In this document: positions 28,001 through 43,000 of the stretch, one piece after another | How the letters are laid out: every line of letters starts with the position of its first letter | How positions within the stretch are numbered: the stretch's first letter is position 1 | NCBI GenBank assembly: GCA_031082205.1 | Contig: JAVHLJ010000002.1 | Coordinates: 76,557-137,788, forward strand | DNA from: Elusimicrobiales bacterium | Lineage (GTDB): Bacteria > Elusimicrobiota > Elusimicrobia > Elusimicrobiales > UBA9959 | Reading direction: 5' to 3' | DNA: 61,232 nucleotides | Program-made: the position numbers and the translations under genes | The notes under the pieces: generated by a model | Seen by the model: only the letters and a program-made list of their open reading frames with translations | Told to the model about the DNA's origin: nothing | The model's database searches: none

Positions 28001-31000
28001 TGCCCGACATAGAGTGGCCCGCGGGCGACCGGGAGTACAGGGTGGAATCCAGGGCCATGGACGACTCGCGCCTGTCCGACGATACCGGCGACGGCAACTG
28101 GGAGAACAGCTGGACCAGGGGCGTCAACCTGCGCCACTTCATCATAGACGACACTCCCCCGTTGGTGCTGATAACCTCGCCGACTTTCGACGCCTCCGGC
28201 GCGCTGGCCGAGATACGCGGTACGGCGAACGCCGACATAGCGGGCTTCAAGCGCGCCGAGATAAAGATCTCGACCTCCGGCGTGGACGGCACCCGCTACT
28301 GGACCGGCTCCGGCTGGACCGCGTCGGAGACCTGGATAACCTCGACCATCAAGCAGGGCCCGACTTCGTGGTATTATACCGTCCCGCCGGCCATGCTCAG
28401 GGACGACACGGTCTATACGGCCGTGACCCGGGCCGTGGACTACGCCGATAATTTCTCGACCGTCTATTCGACGAAAATGTTCACCTACGACATAACTCCG
28501 CCGCTGGTGTCCATCGCGCACCCGCAGCACGACGCCACTTATTCGCGCATCCTGCTGTCCACCCCGATAGCCGGCGGCACCTCCAGCACGCAGATCTCGC
28601 CTTTCACCGGGGCCAGCACGGTGGCGGTGGCGGTCAGCGAGCTGGACGGGGCCGGTAATTACGCGAATTGCTTCGACGGCTCCGGCTTCACCGGCTGCTC
28701 CGGGCCGGTCTGGCTGCCGGCGCAGGGTACGGCGGCGAACTGGACTTTCAACGACCCGGACCTGGCCTTCATCAGCGACAAACAGTACAAGTACGAGGCG
28801 CGCGCGGCGGACATAGCGGGGAACATGTCGTCGCCGGTCTCCGTGACGACCAAGTTCGACCTGGACATCCCGACCTCGACCGTGGTGTCGCCCTCGGCGG
28901 AATACGTCAGGTCCCTGACGCTGATCTCCGGCACGGCCTCTGACGAGCGCTACGGTCAGCGTGATTACGAGGCGGGTCTGGGGACATATACGGTGAAGGT
29001 AGCTATAAGGCAGATCGGGCGCGACTGGTGGAACCCCGGCGAAAATGACTTTACCAGGGCTAATCCTTTGTGGTATGAGGCGGCGGTCTCCACGGCAGCC
29101 GCGACCAAGGGGGACTGGACCTATTCGCTGCCGTCGGCTATGCAGACCGCGATATCGGACTGGAAGAGGCGGGACTACCTCGTCGTGACCTGGGCCTACG
29201 ACCTGGCGCTCAACCGCGAGTTCGGGCCGGCCGGCTCCGATCCCTCCAACGCCGACGTGCCGGCCGGCGTCGGCCGGGTGATACGCTACGATAATGTCGT
29301 CCCCATCGCCGTCTCGACGATGCCGGCCGACGGCGGCCATTACAACAGCGTGCCGGCCCTTTACGGCGTGGCCACGGACACGGGCGTCGTGACGACCGTT
29401 CACGTCATGCTTAAGGTCCGCGGGGGATTCAACGCCACCTGGAAGGGGACTTACGACAACGCCATTTCCGACTGGGACGACACCGCGGCCAAGTATACGC
29501 GCTGGAGCACGGCGACCTTCAATAACGGCGCCTGGACCATACCGCTGCCCTCGCTGCAGCCGGTCAATAACCTGCGTTTCTCGGTCTGGGTCAGGGCCAT
29601 CGACGCCGCCGGCAACTGGCAGTCCACGCCCAGCAACGCGCAGATAGACAATAACCAGAACGCCGACGGCTCGCCGGCGCACGTCTTCACCTACGACAAC
29701 ACGATCCCCGTCACGGGGGTCACCGCCCCTTCCGACTACGCCCTGGCCGTGGCGACCGGCCTGATAACCGGCACTTCTTTCGACGAGGGCATCGAGTCGT
29801 CGGGCGTCAGCGAGGTCCGGCTGCGCATGCGGCGCTCCGACGGCGCCTGGTGGAGCTTTAACAACAACAACTGGATCAGCGCCACCCAGTCCGACACTTT
29901 CGGCGTGGACGGCAGCAACCCCTGGACCAGGGTAGTGGCTCCCGCCTCTCAGGAGGACGGTTACAGTTACGACATCTACCACGCCGCCAGGGACCAGGCC
30001 GGCAACAATTTCTCCGGCTTCTATTCCGGCACCTCGTTCTTCTCCACGTTCACTTTCATCGCGGACTATACCGCGCCTTCGTCCAGCATTACCTTCCCGG
30101 CCGACAACAGCTTCATCGGCGCGGCCGTGTCCATAAACGGCACGGCCGACGATTCGGTGGAGAACCTGCGCGGCTGGTCCGGAGCGCGCTCCTACGAGGC
30201 GGGCATCGCGCCCTCCGGCGCTCAGGTCGCCTTGCGGAAGACCAGCGGGAATTGCCCGGCCCTGCCCCCGCTGAACCAGTGCTGGTGGAACGGTTCCGCC
30301 TGGAGCGACACCGCCTCCGGTCCGCTCTGGCTGACCTCGTCGTTCACGGGCGCTTCGAGCGGTACCTGGTCCTACGCCCTGCCCGGCGGCACCGTGGAGG
30401 ACGGCCAGACGTACTACGCCGTGAGCCGCGTGACCGACATCGTCGGCAATCTCAAGTCGCAGTGGACGACCAATTACTTCACCGGCGACACCACGCCGCC
30501 GGATTCCAGGGCGACGGCCCCTACGGGAGAGGTCTCGCAGGTCAACTCCATCTCGGGCACGGCGCGGGACACCGCCCCCGGCCTGCTGCGCGAGACCGGC
30601 ACGGTGCTCATAGCCCTGCGCCAGATCTCCCCGGTGATAAACTGCTACGACGGCGCGCTCAACCAGTTCGTCACCTGCCCCGCCGGCGCCTATCCCAACG
30701 ACCGTCTCTGGCTCAGCACCGGCACCACGGCGGATCCCGGGGGCCAGCCCGCCGCCTGGACCTGGAATACTTCGCTGATAAACTGGGCCAACGACTCCGG
30801 CTACGACGTGCAGGCGCTGGCGGTGGACAAGGCCGGCAATGCCAGGCCCGCGCCGGGAGCCGAGATACGCGACCTGACCTTCACCTTCAAGAGCCCCGCG
30901 GCCGACACGACCATAACCACGCCGGACACCGAGTTCGGCAATTACCGGGCCTCCTCGCTGATCTCGGTCATCGGCAGCGGAGTGAACCTGCGCGCCTCCA

Positions 31001-34000
31001 ATAGCGTCAGGATACATGTAAAAAGGCTCAAAGAGCCCGCGAGCTGGTGGTACGAACCCGGCGGCTACTGGGTGAACAACGACACCTGGACCTATGTCGG
31101 CCACACGGCGGGAGCCTGGTCGATGGGGCTGAGCGGTTCTTCCGTCTTCACTGTGGATAACGCGACCTACGCCATCTCTTCGATAGGCTACAACGCGGCC
31201 AATGAAGCCGAGAACCCGCCCACGGTCCGCAATATAATAATCGACAATACCCGGCCGCAGGCCGCCATACTGTCGCCGGCCTCGCCGTACGCCAGGTCGC
31301 TGCCGGCGCTTGATACGGTGACCGGCACTGCGGCCGACCCCGGGCGCTCGGAATTGCCTTCGCTCTACCGCGAGGGTATGAGCCATGTCCGCGTGCTCAT
31401 CAAGGACACCTTCGCCGGCACCTACTGGAACGGGTCCGCCTTCGGCGCGCTTGCGCCGGAAAGCGAACTCGCGGCCGATATCGGGGAACTTCCGAACTGG
31501 AAGATCTCCACGGACATCACGCCGGCCCTGCGCGACGGGCGCAACTACCGCGTCTTCGCCAGGCCCTACGACAAGGCCGGCAACCGGGACGACAACGAGA
31601 ACACGATGACCCAGTTCGACGTGGTCTTCGACACCAGCCCGCCGGTCTCCTACATCGGCTATCCCGGGCACATGCAGGTGCTGCGTTCTCTCTCTCCGCT
31701 CGCCGGCACGGCCTCGGACCCGGCGGGGGCCTGGGCGCCCAACCTCAAGTCCGACCTCGGGCGCGTGACCGTCCAGATCTACGACGAGGCCGGCGTGAAA
31801 TGGTGGCATCACGGCGCCGGGGCCTTCTCGGTGCTCAGTTCCAGCTTCAACGTGGCCTCGGGCACCGACACCTGGTCCTACACTCATCCCAACCTCGAGG
31901 CTTCGCTGGAGACCGGCAAGTATTACATAATGCGCTCCAGCGCCGTCGACCGCGCCGGCAATCCGCAGGCCGTGGTGACCAACGCGGTCTCGTCCATAAC
32001 CTTCGTCTGGGACAGGACCGCCCCCGAGGCCTTCTTCGCGGTGCCGGCCGAGGGGGGGCGCTACCGGCCCTCCGTGCTCACCGGCGTCAACGCTCTCAGC
32101 GGCACGGCCTCCGACGCCCCGCTGCCGGGCGTCACCGACCAACTCAACAAGGCGCAGATAAACCTGAGCTACCTGCACGAGGGCGACACCTATTACTGGA
32201 CCGGCGCTGCCTTCAGCTCCTGGACCGTGACCTTCGACGGCGCCTGGCAGGACGTGCTGGGCGCGGCCTCCTGGAACTATCCTTTCGACGGCGCCAGGTG
32301 GGTGTCCGACAGGGAATACACGCTGCTGGCGCGGGCCTTCGACAAGGCCGAGCCCATGGGCGCCAACGGCGGCAACGAGAGCGCCTGGACGCGGGTGAAG
32401 TTCGTGGTGGACGGCACGCCCCCGGTCTCGCGGGTCTCGACCCCCACCGCCGGCAGTTACATACAGTCCTCCCTCTCCGGGATCTCCGGCACTTCCTTCG
32501 GCGGGCTGTCGGGCCTGCAGTCCGGCGCGGCCGGCCTGCGCCTGCGCGCCTATTACACGCAGGGCGTTGACACCTGGTACTGGCGCGGCACCGCAGCGCT
32601 GGGCTGGTCGCTCAACGCGCCCGTGGACCTGCCTGTGGATTTCACCGCTTCGGCCTCCACCGTGACCTGGAGCTATCCGCCGGTCGGCTGGGAGCCTCCG
32701 GTCATCTCCACCAACAACCAGGTCTATAATTTCTCCGTCTCCGGCCAGGACCTCGCGGGCAACTCGGGGGCCTACGCGGCCATCTCGGTGACCTCGGACT
32801 TCAATTACCCGGCCATAACGATATCGACGCCCATGGCCGGTTCGAGCGCCTTCTACGGCCCCGCCCGGACCGTGACCGAGCTGCGGGGCCAGGCCGCCGA
32901 TTCGCCGGCCGGCATAGTCCTGCCGCTGCGCGCGCAGCTCTCCAATATCTCGGAGGAAGGGGCCGTGAAGCCCAAGTGGGACGGCTCGCAGTGGGCCGTC
33001 GCGGATTCCACCTGGCTGGCGGCCGCCGCGGCGCTGCCGAACTGGACCTTCTCCTCCCCGTCCTGGCCCGAGAACAAGCGCTTCCAGGTCGAGCTGACCG
33101 GCCTCGACGCGGCCGGCAACGCGGTCCCCGCCGGGACCTATACCAGGGACTTCATCTACGACACGAACAGGCCCTCCTCTACCATCTCGGGCCTCTCCGC
33201 CGCCGGCTTCAGGAACCCGTCCCAGATAGCGACGATAGCCGGCGCGGCCCAGGACTGGGTGAATTTCACCTCCACCCAGGCCTATTCCGGCCTGGCCCCC
33301 GACGGCGTCGAGATACAGATAGTGGACCCGGACACCAACTACTACACCGGTTCCGGCTGGGACGGCAACAGCGTCTGGCGCAAGGCCGTCTTCACCGTGA
33401 CCAATTCCATCAGCGACAGCAAGCTGGGCCAGATCAACCGCACCGCCAACTGGTCCTATCCGAAGGCTCCCGACGTCTGGCCGCCCGCGCTGGTGGAAGG
33501 CAGCACCTATACCGTCCGCGTGAGGGCCATGGACCGCTCGCTGAACCTCGAGAACTATGTCCAGGCCTCGTTCTGCTACGACGCTTCGGCCCCGACGGCC
33601 ACCGTTACCATGCCCGGCAATTTCGCCTACAAGGCCCTGCCCCTGATCTCCGGCACCGTGCTGGAGGCCGTCTCCGCGCTGAATCCCGTGGACGGCGTGC
33701 AGGTGGCGGTGCAGCGCGGCGACAACCGCTACTGGAACGGCACCGGCTGGGACGTGGCCTTCGTCCCCGCCAGCCACTGGAAGAACGCCACTTCCTTCGG
33801 CGGGGGGAACTGGAGCCACGCCGACGCCAATCTGGACGCCGATTTCAACAGCCTGCTGGGCCTCAACGCCGCGCTCCAGTACCGGGTATACGTCCGCGCC
33901 AAGGACGTCACCGGCAATATCTCCAGGTCGGACGCGGCGCCGTCCAATCCCGACGCCTCGTTCACCATAGACCCGATAATCCCGGTCTCCGGCGTCGTAG

Positions 34001-37000
34001 CCCCTTCCAGCGGGGCCTACCTCAACGCGCCCATAGCCGCCATGGAGGGCACGGCCAGCGACTGGAGCGGCGGCGTGCCCTCCGGCCTGAACAATGTCCG
34101 GATGCGGCTCTCAAGGCTCAACTCCGGCGGGGTCAGGACTTACTATAACTGGACCTTCAACAGCTGGTCCTCCAATCCCCCGGACTGGACCTTCGAGAAC
34201 GTGGACGGCGCGCTGGACAACTGGTCCAAGGCCGTGACCCCCACGGCCTTCACCGGCGCGAACACCGGCGACGGCTACCGCTTCGAGATACAGTCCGAGG
34301 CCAGGGACAATACCCAGCCGGTCAACGGCGGTCCGAACATAGAGGTCGCCTACGCCACCTCCACGTTCGTCATAGACTTCTCCACGCCGCTGGTGCATAT
34401 ATCGAGCCCCGCCCACCAGGGCTTCTTCAGGGTGATGCCCTCGGTGTACGGCACGGCGGCCGATCCCGCCGGCCCCGGCGGCCTGGCCGGCGGCCTGGTC
34501 TCCGTCGAGTACGAGCTGATCGACATCGACCGTTCGCCCGTCCAGTACTGGAACTTCAACACGCTGGCCTGGCAGCCGGGGCAGGTCTCCAGCGTGACGG
34601 CTCCGTCGGGCTCCTGGGCCATGTCCGCCCTGCCCGTCAATAATCCCCTGGCCGCCAATTCCTGGGCCGTCGGCCGCTCCAGCGCGGCTTTCGTCCTGCG
34701 GCTGAAAGCGACGGACCGGGCCGGCAATTACGCCGCCTTCCACCTCAACCGCTCCACGTTCACGCTGGACATACAGGAGCCGGATTCCGCGGTCTCGGTG
34801 CCTGCGGTGGAGGACGGCAGCCTGCAGACGCTGGCCGCCATCTCCGGCACCGCGGACGACGCCACTTCGGGGATCAGGCGGGTCCTGCTGCGCATACAGC
34901 AGGACACGGCCCAGTCCGACTGCGTGGACCCGGCCAATAACGGCCAGTACTGGAACGGCTCGGCCTGGCAGGCCGGACAGGCGTGGCTGCCCGTGGATTC
35001 CTACGACTCTTTCTCCAAGGCCTGGAGCTATAATTCCGCCGGCGTGGTCTTCAAGCCGCAGTGCTTCTACGTGATAAAGTCCAGCGCGGCCGACGTGGCC
35101 GACAACGGCGAGTCGACCTTCGGCAGCCGCCGCTTCAAGTTCACCCCGCCGCCGGCCGTCACCCGCGTCCTGGTGCCCGGGAACCTGCGCTACCAGAAGG
35201 CCCTCAGCGTCCTGAGCGGCACCGCGAACCCGGACACCAAGTCCCTGGCGCTGGAGCTGCGCCGCCTCTCCGACAATCAGTACTGGAATTTCGGGGCCCA
35301 GGCCTGGCAGGGCACGGCCGTCTCCACCGCCGGCCTCTCTCATACGGCCGGCAACTGGTCCTATGACTGGAACCTGCCGCCGCTGGCGCATAATTCGTCC
35401 TACACCCTGCGTTCGATAGGCACCAATTTCTCCGACGTGCAGGAGCTGGCGCCGGTTACCGTGCAGTTCTACTACGACACGCAGTCCCCCGACCCCTCGG
35501 TCTCCCTGCCGGCCGCGGCCGCAGTCTACTACCGCTCGCTGCCGGGGATGGGCGGCGCCGTCTCGGACCCGCCGGGCGCCTCGCCGCCGGCCGCCGGCGT
35601 CAACAGGGTCTGGACCCAGCTGCAGGCCGCCAACGGCCCGCACGCCGGCGAGTACTGGAACAATGTCCAGTCCACTTTCACCGCGGTCTGGACGCAGAAC
35701 GACAACGAGGGCTCCTATCACCTGGCCGGCTCCTCCTGGAGCTTCGCTTTCTCCTATTCCACGGCGGCGCTGCTCAACAGGGTGCAGTACTCCGCGCGCG
35801 TTATGGCCGCCGACCTGACCTACAATAACGGCGTGATCGAAGGCAACCAGTCGGCCCTTTCGGCCGCCGTGCTCTTCAATTACGACATCTCTCATCCCAC
35901 CGCCACGGTCGCGTCCGTTTCGGGCGGGCAGGTGCGCTCGGCGGTGGACATAGCTTCCGGCACGCTGAACGAGGAGATGGTCCTGGCTAACGTCGGCCAG
36001 CAGCCCGGGGTGCAGATCGCGGCGGTGCGCCTGCGGATAAAGGACAACAAGCTCAACCAGTACTGGACGGGGGCAGCCTGGAGCCCGCTGCCCTCCTCCT
36101 ATTCCGACGCCGCGGTGCACCAGTCCTCCTGGTCCTACTCCTCCCTGCCGGTCTGGGCGGATAACGGCAGCTACACCATCTGGGCCGAGGCCGAGGACAA
36201 GGCCGGCAATATCCAGGCGAACTTCACCGCCAACGGCTCCTCCGTCACCTTCGTGACCGACAAGTCCGCCCCGCTGGCGGGCGTCGCGTCGCCGGCCGCC
36301 TCTTCCAAGATCTCCTCGTTGCTGGCCCTCAGCGGCACCGCCCTCGATCCCAATCCCCCGGCCAACGCCGGCATAGCGGGCATGGCCAATATCCAGGCCC
36401 AGCTCTCCTACCTGGAGGGAGGCGCCACCTATTACTACGACAACGCCGTGGGCTTCTCCTCCTGGACGCTCAACGACTCCAACTCGTGGTGGTCGTCCAC
36501 CGAGTGGACCGCGCAGGGACCCTCCTCGGGCACCTGGTACTACGCCCCGCCCGGCCTGGCGACGGCGCTGGTGCCGAACAGGGTCTACCGCGCCAGGGCG
36601 CGCGCCCGCGACAACGCGCTGCCGCAGTCGAACCCGGCCGATCCCATGGCCAACGCGGTCACCAACGCGGACATCGTCTACGACGTGACGCCGCCGGTCT
36701 CGCGCGTCGTCTCCCCGGCCCATGGCTCGGTCAGGCGGACGCTCGCTTCCGTCTCCGGCACCTCCCTGGACAACCTCGCCGGCATCTCGACGCTCGGCCA
36801 GCTGGAGATAGCCATACAGGAGGTATCGCCCGGAGCCGGGCACTGGAACGGCGTGGTCCCCGGCACCTTCACGCTGGCTTCGGAGATATTCTATCCGCTC
36901 AACGGGGGGTCGCTGGGCGGGGCCTACGACGGCCTTAACTGGAGCATGCTCTCCCCGGCGCTCAGCGACGGCTATACCTACCGGGTGAAGATACGGGCCC

Positions 37001-40000
37001 GCGACGACGTCACGCCGCCCAACCAGGAGACCGTCGTCTCTTCGGTGACCTTCACCTACGATACCTCCGCGCCGCAGGCCGCCATCACCGCCCCGGTCGG
37101 ACTGCCCGACAGCCGCGGCAGCGTCAAGGCGCTGGCGCAGATAGCCGGAACGGCCTACGAGCAGTTCGGCATACGCTCGGCTTCCGTCTCGGTGCAGGAG
37201 GCCGACACCCTGCTCTATTACAGCCTCCAGTCCTCCACTTTCTCTTCGGTCTCGCAGGTCTGGATGACGGCGGAGCTTTCCGGCTCCGGCCCCGCCTATA
37301 CCTGGACGCTGGCGGCGCCGGCTTTCCAGGACAACCGCAATTACAACTTCCAGGTCACGGCCGAGGACGCCGCCGGCAACGTGACGACCCCGCCCACCCC
37401 CACCGTCATGCGCTACGACGTCACCGCCCCGGTGGGACGCGTGCTGACCCCGGCCGACAACGCCTTCCTGCGCTCGCTGGCCTCGGTCTCAGGCACGGCG
37501 CAGGACCCGAATTCCAATCCCTCCGGCGTGGCCGGCACCCAGGTGAAGGTGCAGCGGGCCTCGGACGGCAATCACTGGAACGGTTCGATCTGGGTCTCGC
37601 AGGAGGCCTGGCTCGGCGCGGTCGCGGGCTCGCCGTGGGCCAAGAACTCGCAACTGCCGCCGGCCGACAATTTCGCCGGCCTGGTGGACGGGCAGCAGTA
37701 TATCGTCCAGGCCCGGTCCTACGACGTGGCGGGCAATACCCAGAGCGTGCTGCTGGGCGGTTCCTCTTTCCGCTTCGATATCTCAAGCCCGGCGGCTCAC
37801 ATAGAGCTGCCCGGCCACGGCCTCCGGTATAGTTCGCTCTCCTCGATAGGCGGCACGGCCGGCGACACCTTCAACGTCACTTTCCCGAGGATCAGGATCT
37901 ACGACATCGGCCTCAACAAGTACTGGATGGACGGCACCGGCTCCTGCGGCGGCACCGCCCTGCCCAACTGGGTCGGTACCGAGTGCGGCGCCTTCCCGAA
38001 CGTCTGGAACCTCTCGGTCTCCTCGTCCTCGGCCGGCGGGTCCTTCTCCTGGAACTACCCGTCCTCGCAGGTCACCTGGCCGGACCGCGACAACGAACTG
38101 CGCGTGGAAGTGCGCGCCTACGACGAGGCCGGCAATTACGGCGTGGCCTCCTCCACCTTCAGTTACGACCGCACGCCGCCGTCCTCGCGCATACTGTACC
38201 CGCCGGTCAGCGAGGTCCTCTACTCCTCCATGTCCCACATAAGCGGCACCTCGCGGGACCTGGTCTCGAGCATCAACGACGTCCGGATACGCATGTGGTA
38301 CCTCTCCGGCGGCGCGACCTATTACTGGTCGCCGACCGCCCCGCACTGGGAGCCCGCGGACACCGGCTGGTGGTCCATCGCCGGCGCCCCCGGCTCCAAG
38401 CTGCTGGACAATCCCTGGTCGTACACGAACTCCGACTTCGACAACCCGGGGACCATACAGTTCGCCTGGAAGGAGGGCACGCACGACGGCCTCAACGGCA
38501 AGCGCTTCCACATAGTCACCAAGGCCATAGACGCGACCGGCAACGAGGAGGTGTCCTATTCCACCCGCACCTTCGTCTTCGACAACGAGCCGCCCATGTC
38601 CCGCCCGGTCGTGCCCGGGCCCGATACGGCCTACCGGGAGCTGCCCCTGATCTCCGGCACCTCGGTGGACGGCGTCACGACCGTCAATTCCGCCTATATC
38701 TCGATACTCAGCCAGGACGAGCCCGGCGGCGCCAAGTATTTCGACGGCTCCTCTTTCATCAACGAGTCGGAGACCTGGCTGCCCGTGACGAACCTCTACC
38801 AGTCCTCCTGGACCTATTCCAACGGCCTGCTGACTTTCGCGGACAAGCGCCATTACGTGGTGAAGTCCTCCGCCACCGACTCCATCGGCAACGTGCAGTC
38901 GGCCGTCGGCCAGTCGCGCTTCCTCTACGACGTCACCGAGCCGGTCTCTTCCGTGCTCAACCCCGTCAACGGCTCGGTCTATAACGACAACAAGGTGGTG
39001 CTCGGCAACGCCGCCGACCCGGGCTTCACCAGCGGGATAAACGGCACGGGCTCGGGCGTCTATCCGTCCCTGGGCTGGCACGCCGGCAAGGCCGAGATCC
39101 TGGTCTTCCGCGACACCGAGCCGTATATCTCGGCCTCCGGGCCCTTCCTCTACGGTTCCTGGGACGACAGCGGTTTCTTCTGGAACGGCTCCACCTGGAC
39201 GCCCGTCTCCGCCGGCCCGGTCTGGGTGCAGGCGCAGTACACCGACGCCCTGGGCAACTGGCAGTACTCCGGCCTGGTCTGCCCCTCGCCCAACACGGAC
39301 GGGACGCCCTGCTGGGCCCGCGGCGACTCCTACGCGTCCTGGGTGCGCGCCACGGACAACGCCGGCGTGGTGCAGACCATCATCTCCCAGGGCCCCAAGT
39401 TCTACATCGCCGCCCCGGCCCAGAGCTTCCTGGTCACCGTCTCGCAGAACCCCATGTCGGCGGGCGCCGACGTCAACATGACCGTGGAGGCCAAGGACGG
39501 TCCCGACGGCACCGGCAACCGCGCTTCCGCGTACCAGGGAACGGTCAACTTCTACATAGACGGCGTGCCCGGCGGCCCCGAGACCATGGACGACAACGCC
39601 GTGCTGGACGATATCTACGGCCTGCCGCAGCAGACCCCCTTCGTCTCCACCGACTACGGCATAAAGACGTTCCAGTTCCGCCTGCGCAAGGCGGCGGCCC
39701 GCGCGATGCGCGTGGAGGACAGGGACAACTCGGCCATATACGGAACCAGGAACGTCACCGTGAACCCTACCTCGCCCGACAGGGTGCAGGTCATAGCCGA
39801 CTACGACCCCGCCGGCCAGATGCCCGCGCCCGGCACGCCCGCCGGACGCTCCGGTTCGCCGCGCACCAAGCCCGCCGGCAGCTCCATCCCTTTCCTGCTG
39901 CAGGTGACCGACAGGTACTGGAACCTGGTCGTCTCCTCGGCCGCCTCGGTCTACGTCACGGACAGCGATCCCAATAACGCGGCGGCCTCTCCCGACGGGG

Positions 40001-43000
40001 TCTCGGTCTTCACCGGTTCCACCACGCTCAACAGGGTCTTCGTCTCGGCCGACCCGGCGGGCTGGACCGTCTCGGCCTCGGGCCAGGGCCTGTTCACCAA
40101 TTCCTCGAACCCGTCGAGCCCCGTGCCGGTCATAGCCAACGCCGCCGACCGCCTGCTGGCCATGCTGCCGGGCGAGACCCGGGTGCAGGGAAAATACTCT
40201 TCGGAGCCTTACGGCAAGAGCGGCGTCCCTGCCGACCAGCAGGCCGGCTCCACCTTCACCGTTACGGTTTACGGCGTGGACGCCTTCTACAACACGGACC
40301 CGACGGCCGTCTTCCAGGTAGCTGCCGATATCCCGACCGACCTTTACGACGCCGATCCGCCGCTGAAGAACCTCGTCGCCGGCGTCACGACCTTCGCCTT
40401 CACGCCTGTCACGGCCTCCAGCCATACCCTGAGGGCGAGGAGCGGCTCGCTGCCCTCGGCCACTTCCTCGTACATGACGCCCAACCCGGTCGCGGTCTGG
40501 TGGGGGCGGCCGGTCAAGCTGCACATGGTGCCGGAGGGGATGGCTCTTGCCTCCGGCCTGCCGCCCTACGGTTCCAACCCCTCGAACGGCGGAAAATCCG
40601 GTACGGCGTCGGCCCTGACGGCGGGCGCGACCACGCAGGTGACGGTGTACCTGACCGACAGTTACTACAACGTGGTGCGGGGGGCCACCCCCTTCATGTC
40701 GGTCTCCTCCAATACACCCATCGCCGAACTCCGCTTCGACAATGACCCCAATATCGTCGGGCGCGGGCTGGCCCCGTCGCCTTACCAGAAGAGTCTCGTG
40801 GCCGGCGCCACCACTTTCAGTTTCGTGCCAGTGACCAGGAACCAGGGCTCGGGCCTCTCGGTGACCGTCAGGGATACCGGACTCAACCTGGGCACCTCTT
40901 TCAGCACGGACACCGTCTCCGGCCTGACCGTGAACCCCAATACGCCCGTCGCGCTTCAGCTCCTGTTGCCCTCCGATTCGGGAGGGGGGGAACAGCCGGC
41001 CGAGGGCACCGTGGCCGGCAAGACCGGCTCGCCCGGGCCGCTGACGGCCGGCACGGCTTACACGGTGAAGGTCCGCTCGGTCGACGCCTACAATAACCTC
41101 GCCCCCGACGGCAGGCAGGTGAGGCTGACGTCCAACGACGTCTACGCGGACCACCCGCCCAGGCAGCCGCTTGCCAGCGGCGAGGCCGTGATCAATAACT
41201 TCGTGCCCAGCGCGGCCACCGGCTACCTGGTCGTCAACGCCGTGGACGACGATACGCTCGAGCCGAAACTGTCCACCCAGACCGTCTCCGGGATAACGGT
41301 CAACGCCGGCGCGGCCGCCAGGATGATATTCGTCCTGCCCACCCAGACCCTGGTGCCCGGCAAGACCTCCTATCCCTACGGCGTGACCGGCGCCATCTCG
41401 ACCCAGACGGCCGGCAACGCCTTCACGGCCATGCTCTACGCGGCCGACTCGCGCTACAACAGGGTCTACGGCGTGAACCGCGCCGGCGTCCCCGTGACGT
41501 CGGACGATCCGTTCGCCTCCTCGATAGGCATCTATTCCATGTCCGACGGCGCGGCTTCCGTGACCGGGGTGACCTTCAGGACGGCCGGGACCCGGGTGCT
41601 GACCGCCTCCGATCCCAACGCCGTGCTCACCGCGGCTCAGTCGGGACAGGTGCCCGCCGCCCCCAATATCCCGACCCGCCTCCGCGTGCTGCCCATCGGG
41701 GAGTCGCGCGTCCCGGGTTCCACGGCCAGCGGCCGCTCCGGTTCCCCGGACCCCCAGCAGGCCGGCGTGCCTTTCAACGTCACCGTCGACATAACCGACG
41801 CCTTCTGGAACCTGGTGCCCGGGGCCAGCCAGCAGGTGCGCCTCGTGCCCGACGACCCCTACGCGCAGGTCGTGCCGGCGGGGCAGATCGTCGTGACCTC
41901 GGCCACCTTCTCGGTGACGCCCGTGCGCTCCGGGGCCCTCTACCTGCGCGCCGAGATGCTGTCCTCCCCGCCCGACTGGGGCTACAGCCTGGCCGAGGAC
42001 ACCTCGACCGTGGTCAACGTCGCGCCCGGCGTGCCCAGGCGGCTGCTGGTCAGGCTGCCCGGCGAGGAATTCGCGCCCGGCTCCGCCACCGGCAAGAGCG
42101 GTTCGCCGTCCTCCTCTCTCCGCGCGGGAGACACCTTCGTGGTGCAGGTCGGCGTGGTCGACGATTACTTCAACCTGGTGACCGGCCGCGCCCTGGACGT
42201 GAGGGTCAACACCCCCACCGACCCGTACGCCAGCCCGGTCGCCACCGCGGCCGTCAACGTCCTTACCGGCGCGACCGGCAGCATGAACGTCACGCTGAGA
42301 AGGGCCGCCACCCATTACCTGACGGCCACCGACCTCAATACCGGCCTCTCCGGCGATCCCCAGTCCTCCACCTTCACGGTGAGGGCCGCCGCGCCGGTGG
42401 GCCTGCAGGTGGTGCTGCCCGGCGAGACCCGCCTGGGCGGCAGCGCGGATTACCCGGCCGCGGGCAGGACGCTGACGCCGTCCACCCAGACCGCTGGCGC
42501 GGAGTTCTTCGCCCAGGTCAACCTGGTGGACCGCTTCATGAACCGCTTCACCGAACTTTCGGTCGGCCCCACCGTCTACCTGGTCACGTCGGACGCCTAC
42601 GACATAGAGCCCTCAAGCCAGGCGCTCAACAACGGCGCCCTGCAGATACCGCTGACGATGGTGACCAGGAACTCCTCCGCCTGGATAAAGGCCTGGCCCG
42701 TGGACGCCGCGGACAACAGGGTCTGCTCGGGCAACACCCCGCTGGGCATATGCCGCAACGACGACGCCGCGGCCCGGGGCTCGTTCAAGGTCTGGGCGTC
42801 CACCGCCGCGCGCCTCGAGGTGGTCCTGCCGGGCCAGGCCCTCGAAGAGGGCCGCTGCAACATATCGCCGCCCTGCCGCGACGCCGGCATCTCCAGGCCG
42901 GGCCGCTCCGGGACCGTGCTGCCCTACGCCATAGGCGGCGGCTCGCTGTTCGCCAACGTCTATCTCACCGACCGCTTCTACAACAGGGTCAGCGAACTGA

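Larger units (their letters stand above)
17203..39414 (+). other. Giant protein: array of 58 Ig-like modules
   Basis: Module starts are marked by [ILVFY]D-x-x-x-P-x-[ST]-x-[VI]-x-x-P, followed by SGTAxD, a YWNGxxW-type hairpin, a W-x-Y strand, and a closing RAxDxAGN before the next D-x-x-P. I counted 58 such boundaries by eye. This is the pattern of bacterial Ig-like/cadherin-like repeats in surface proteins. The YWxGxxW motif in most modules is an unusual shared aromatic feature. Confidence 0.8.
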
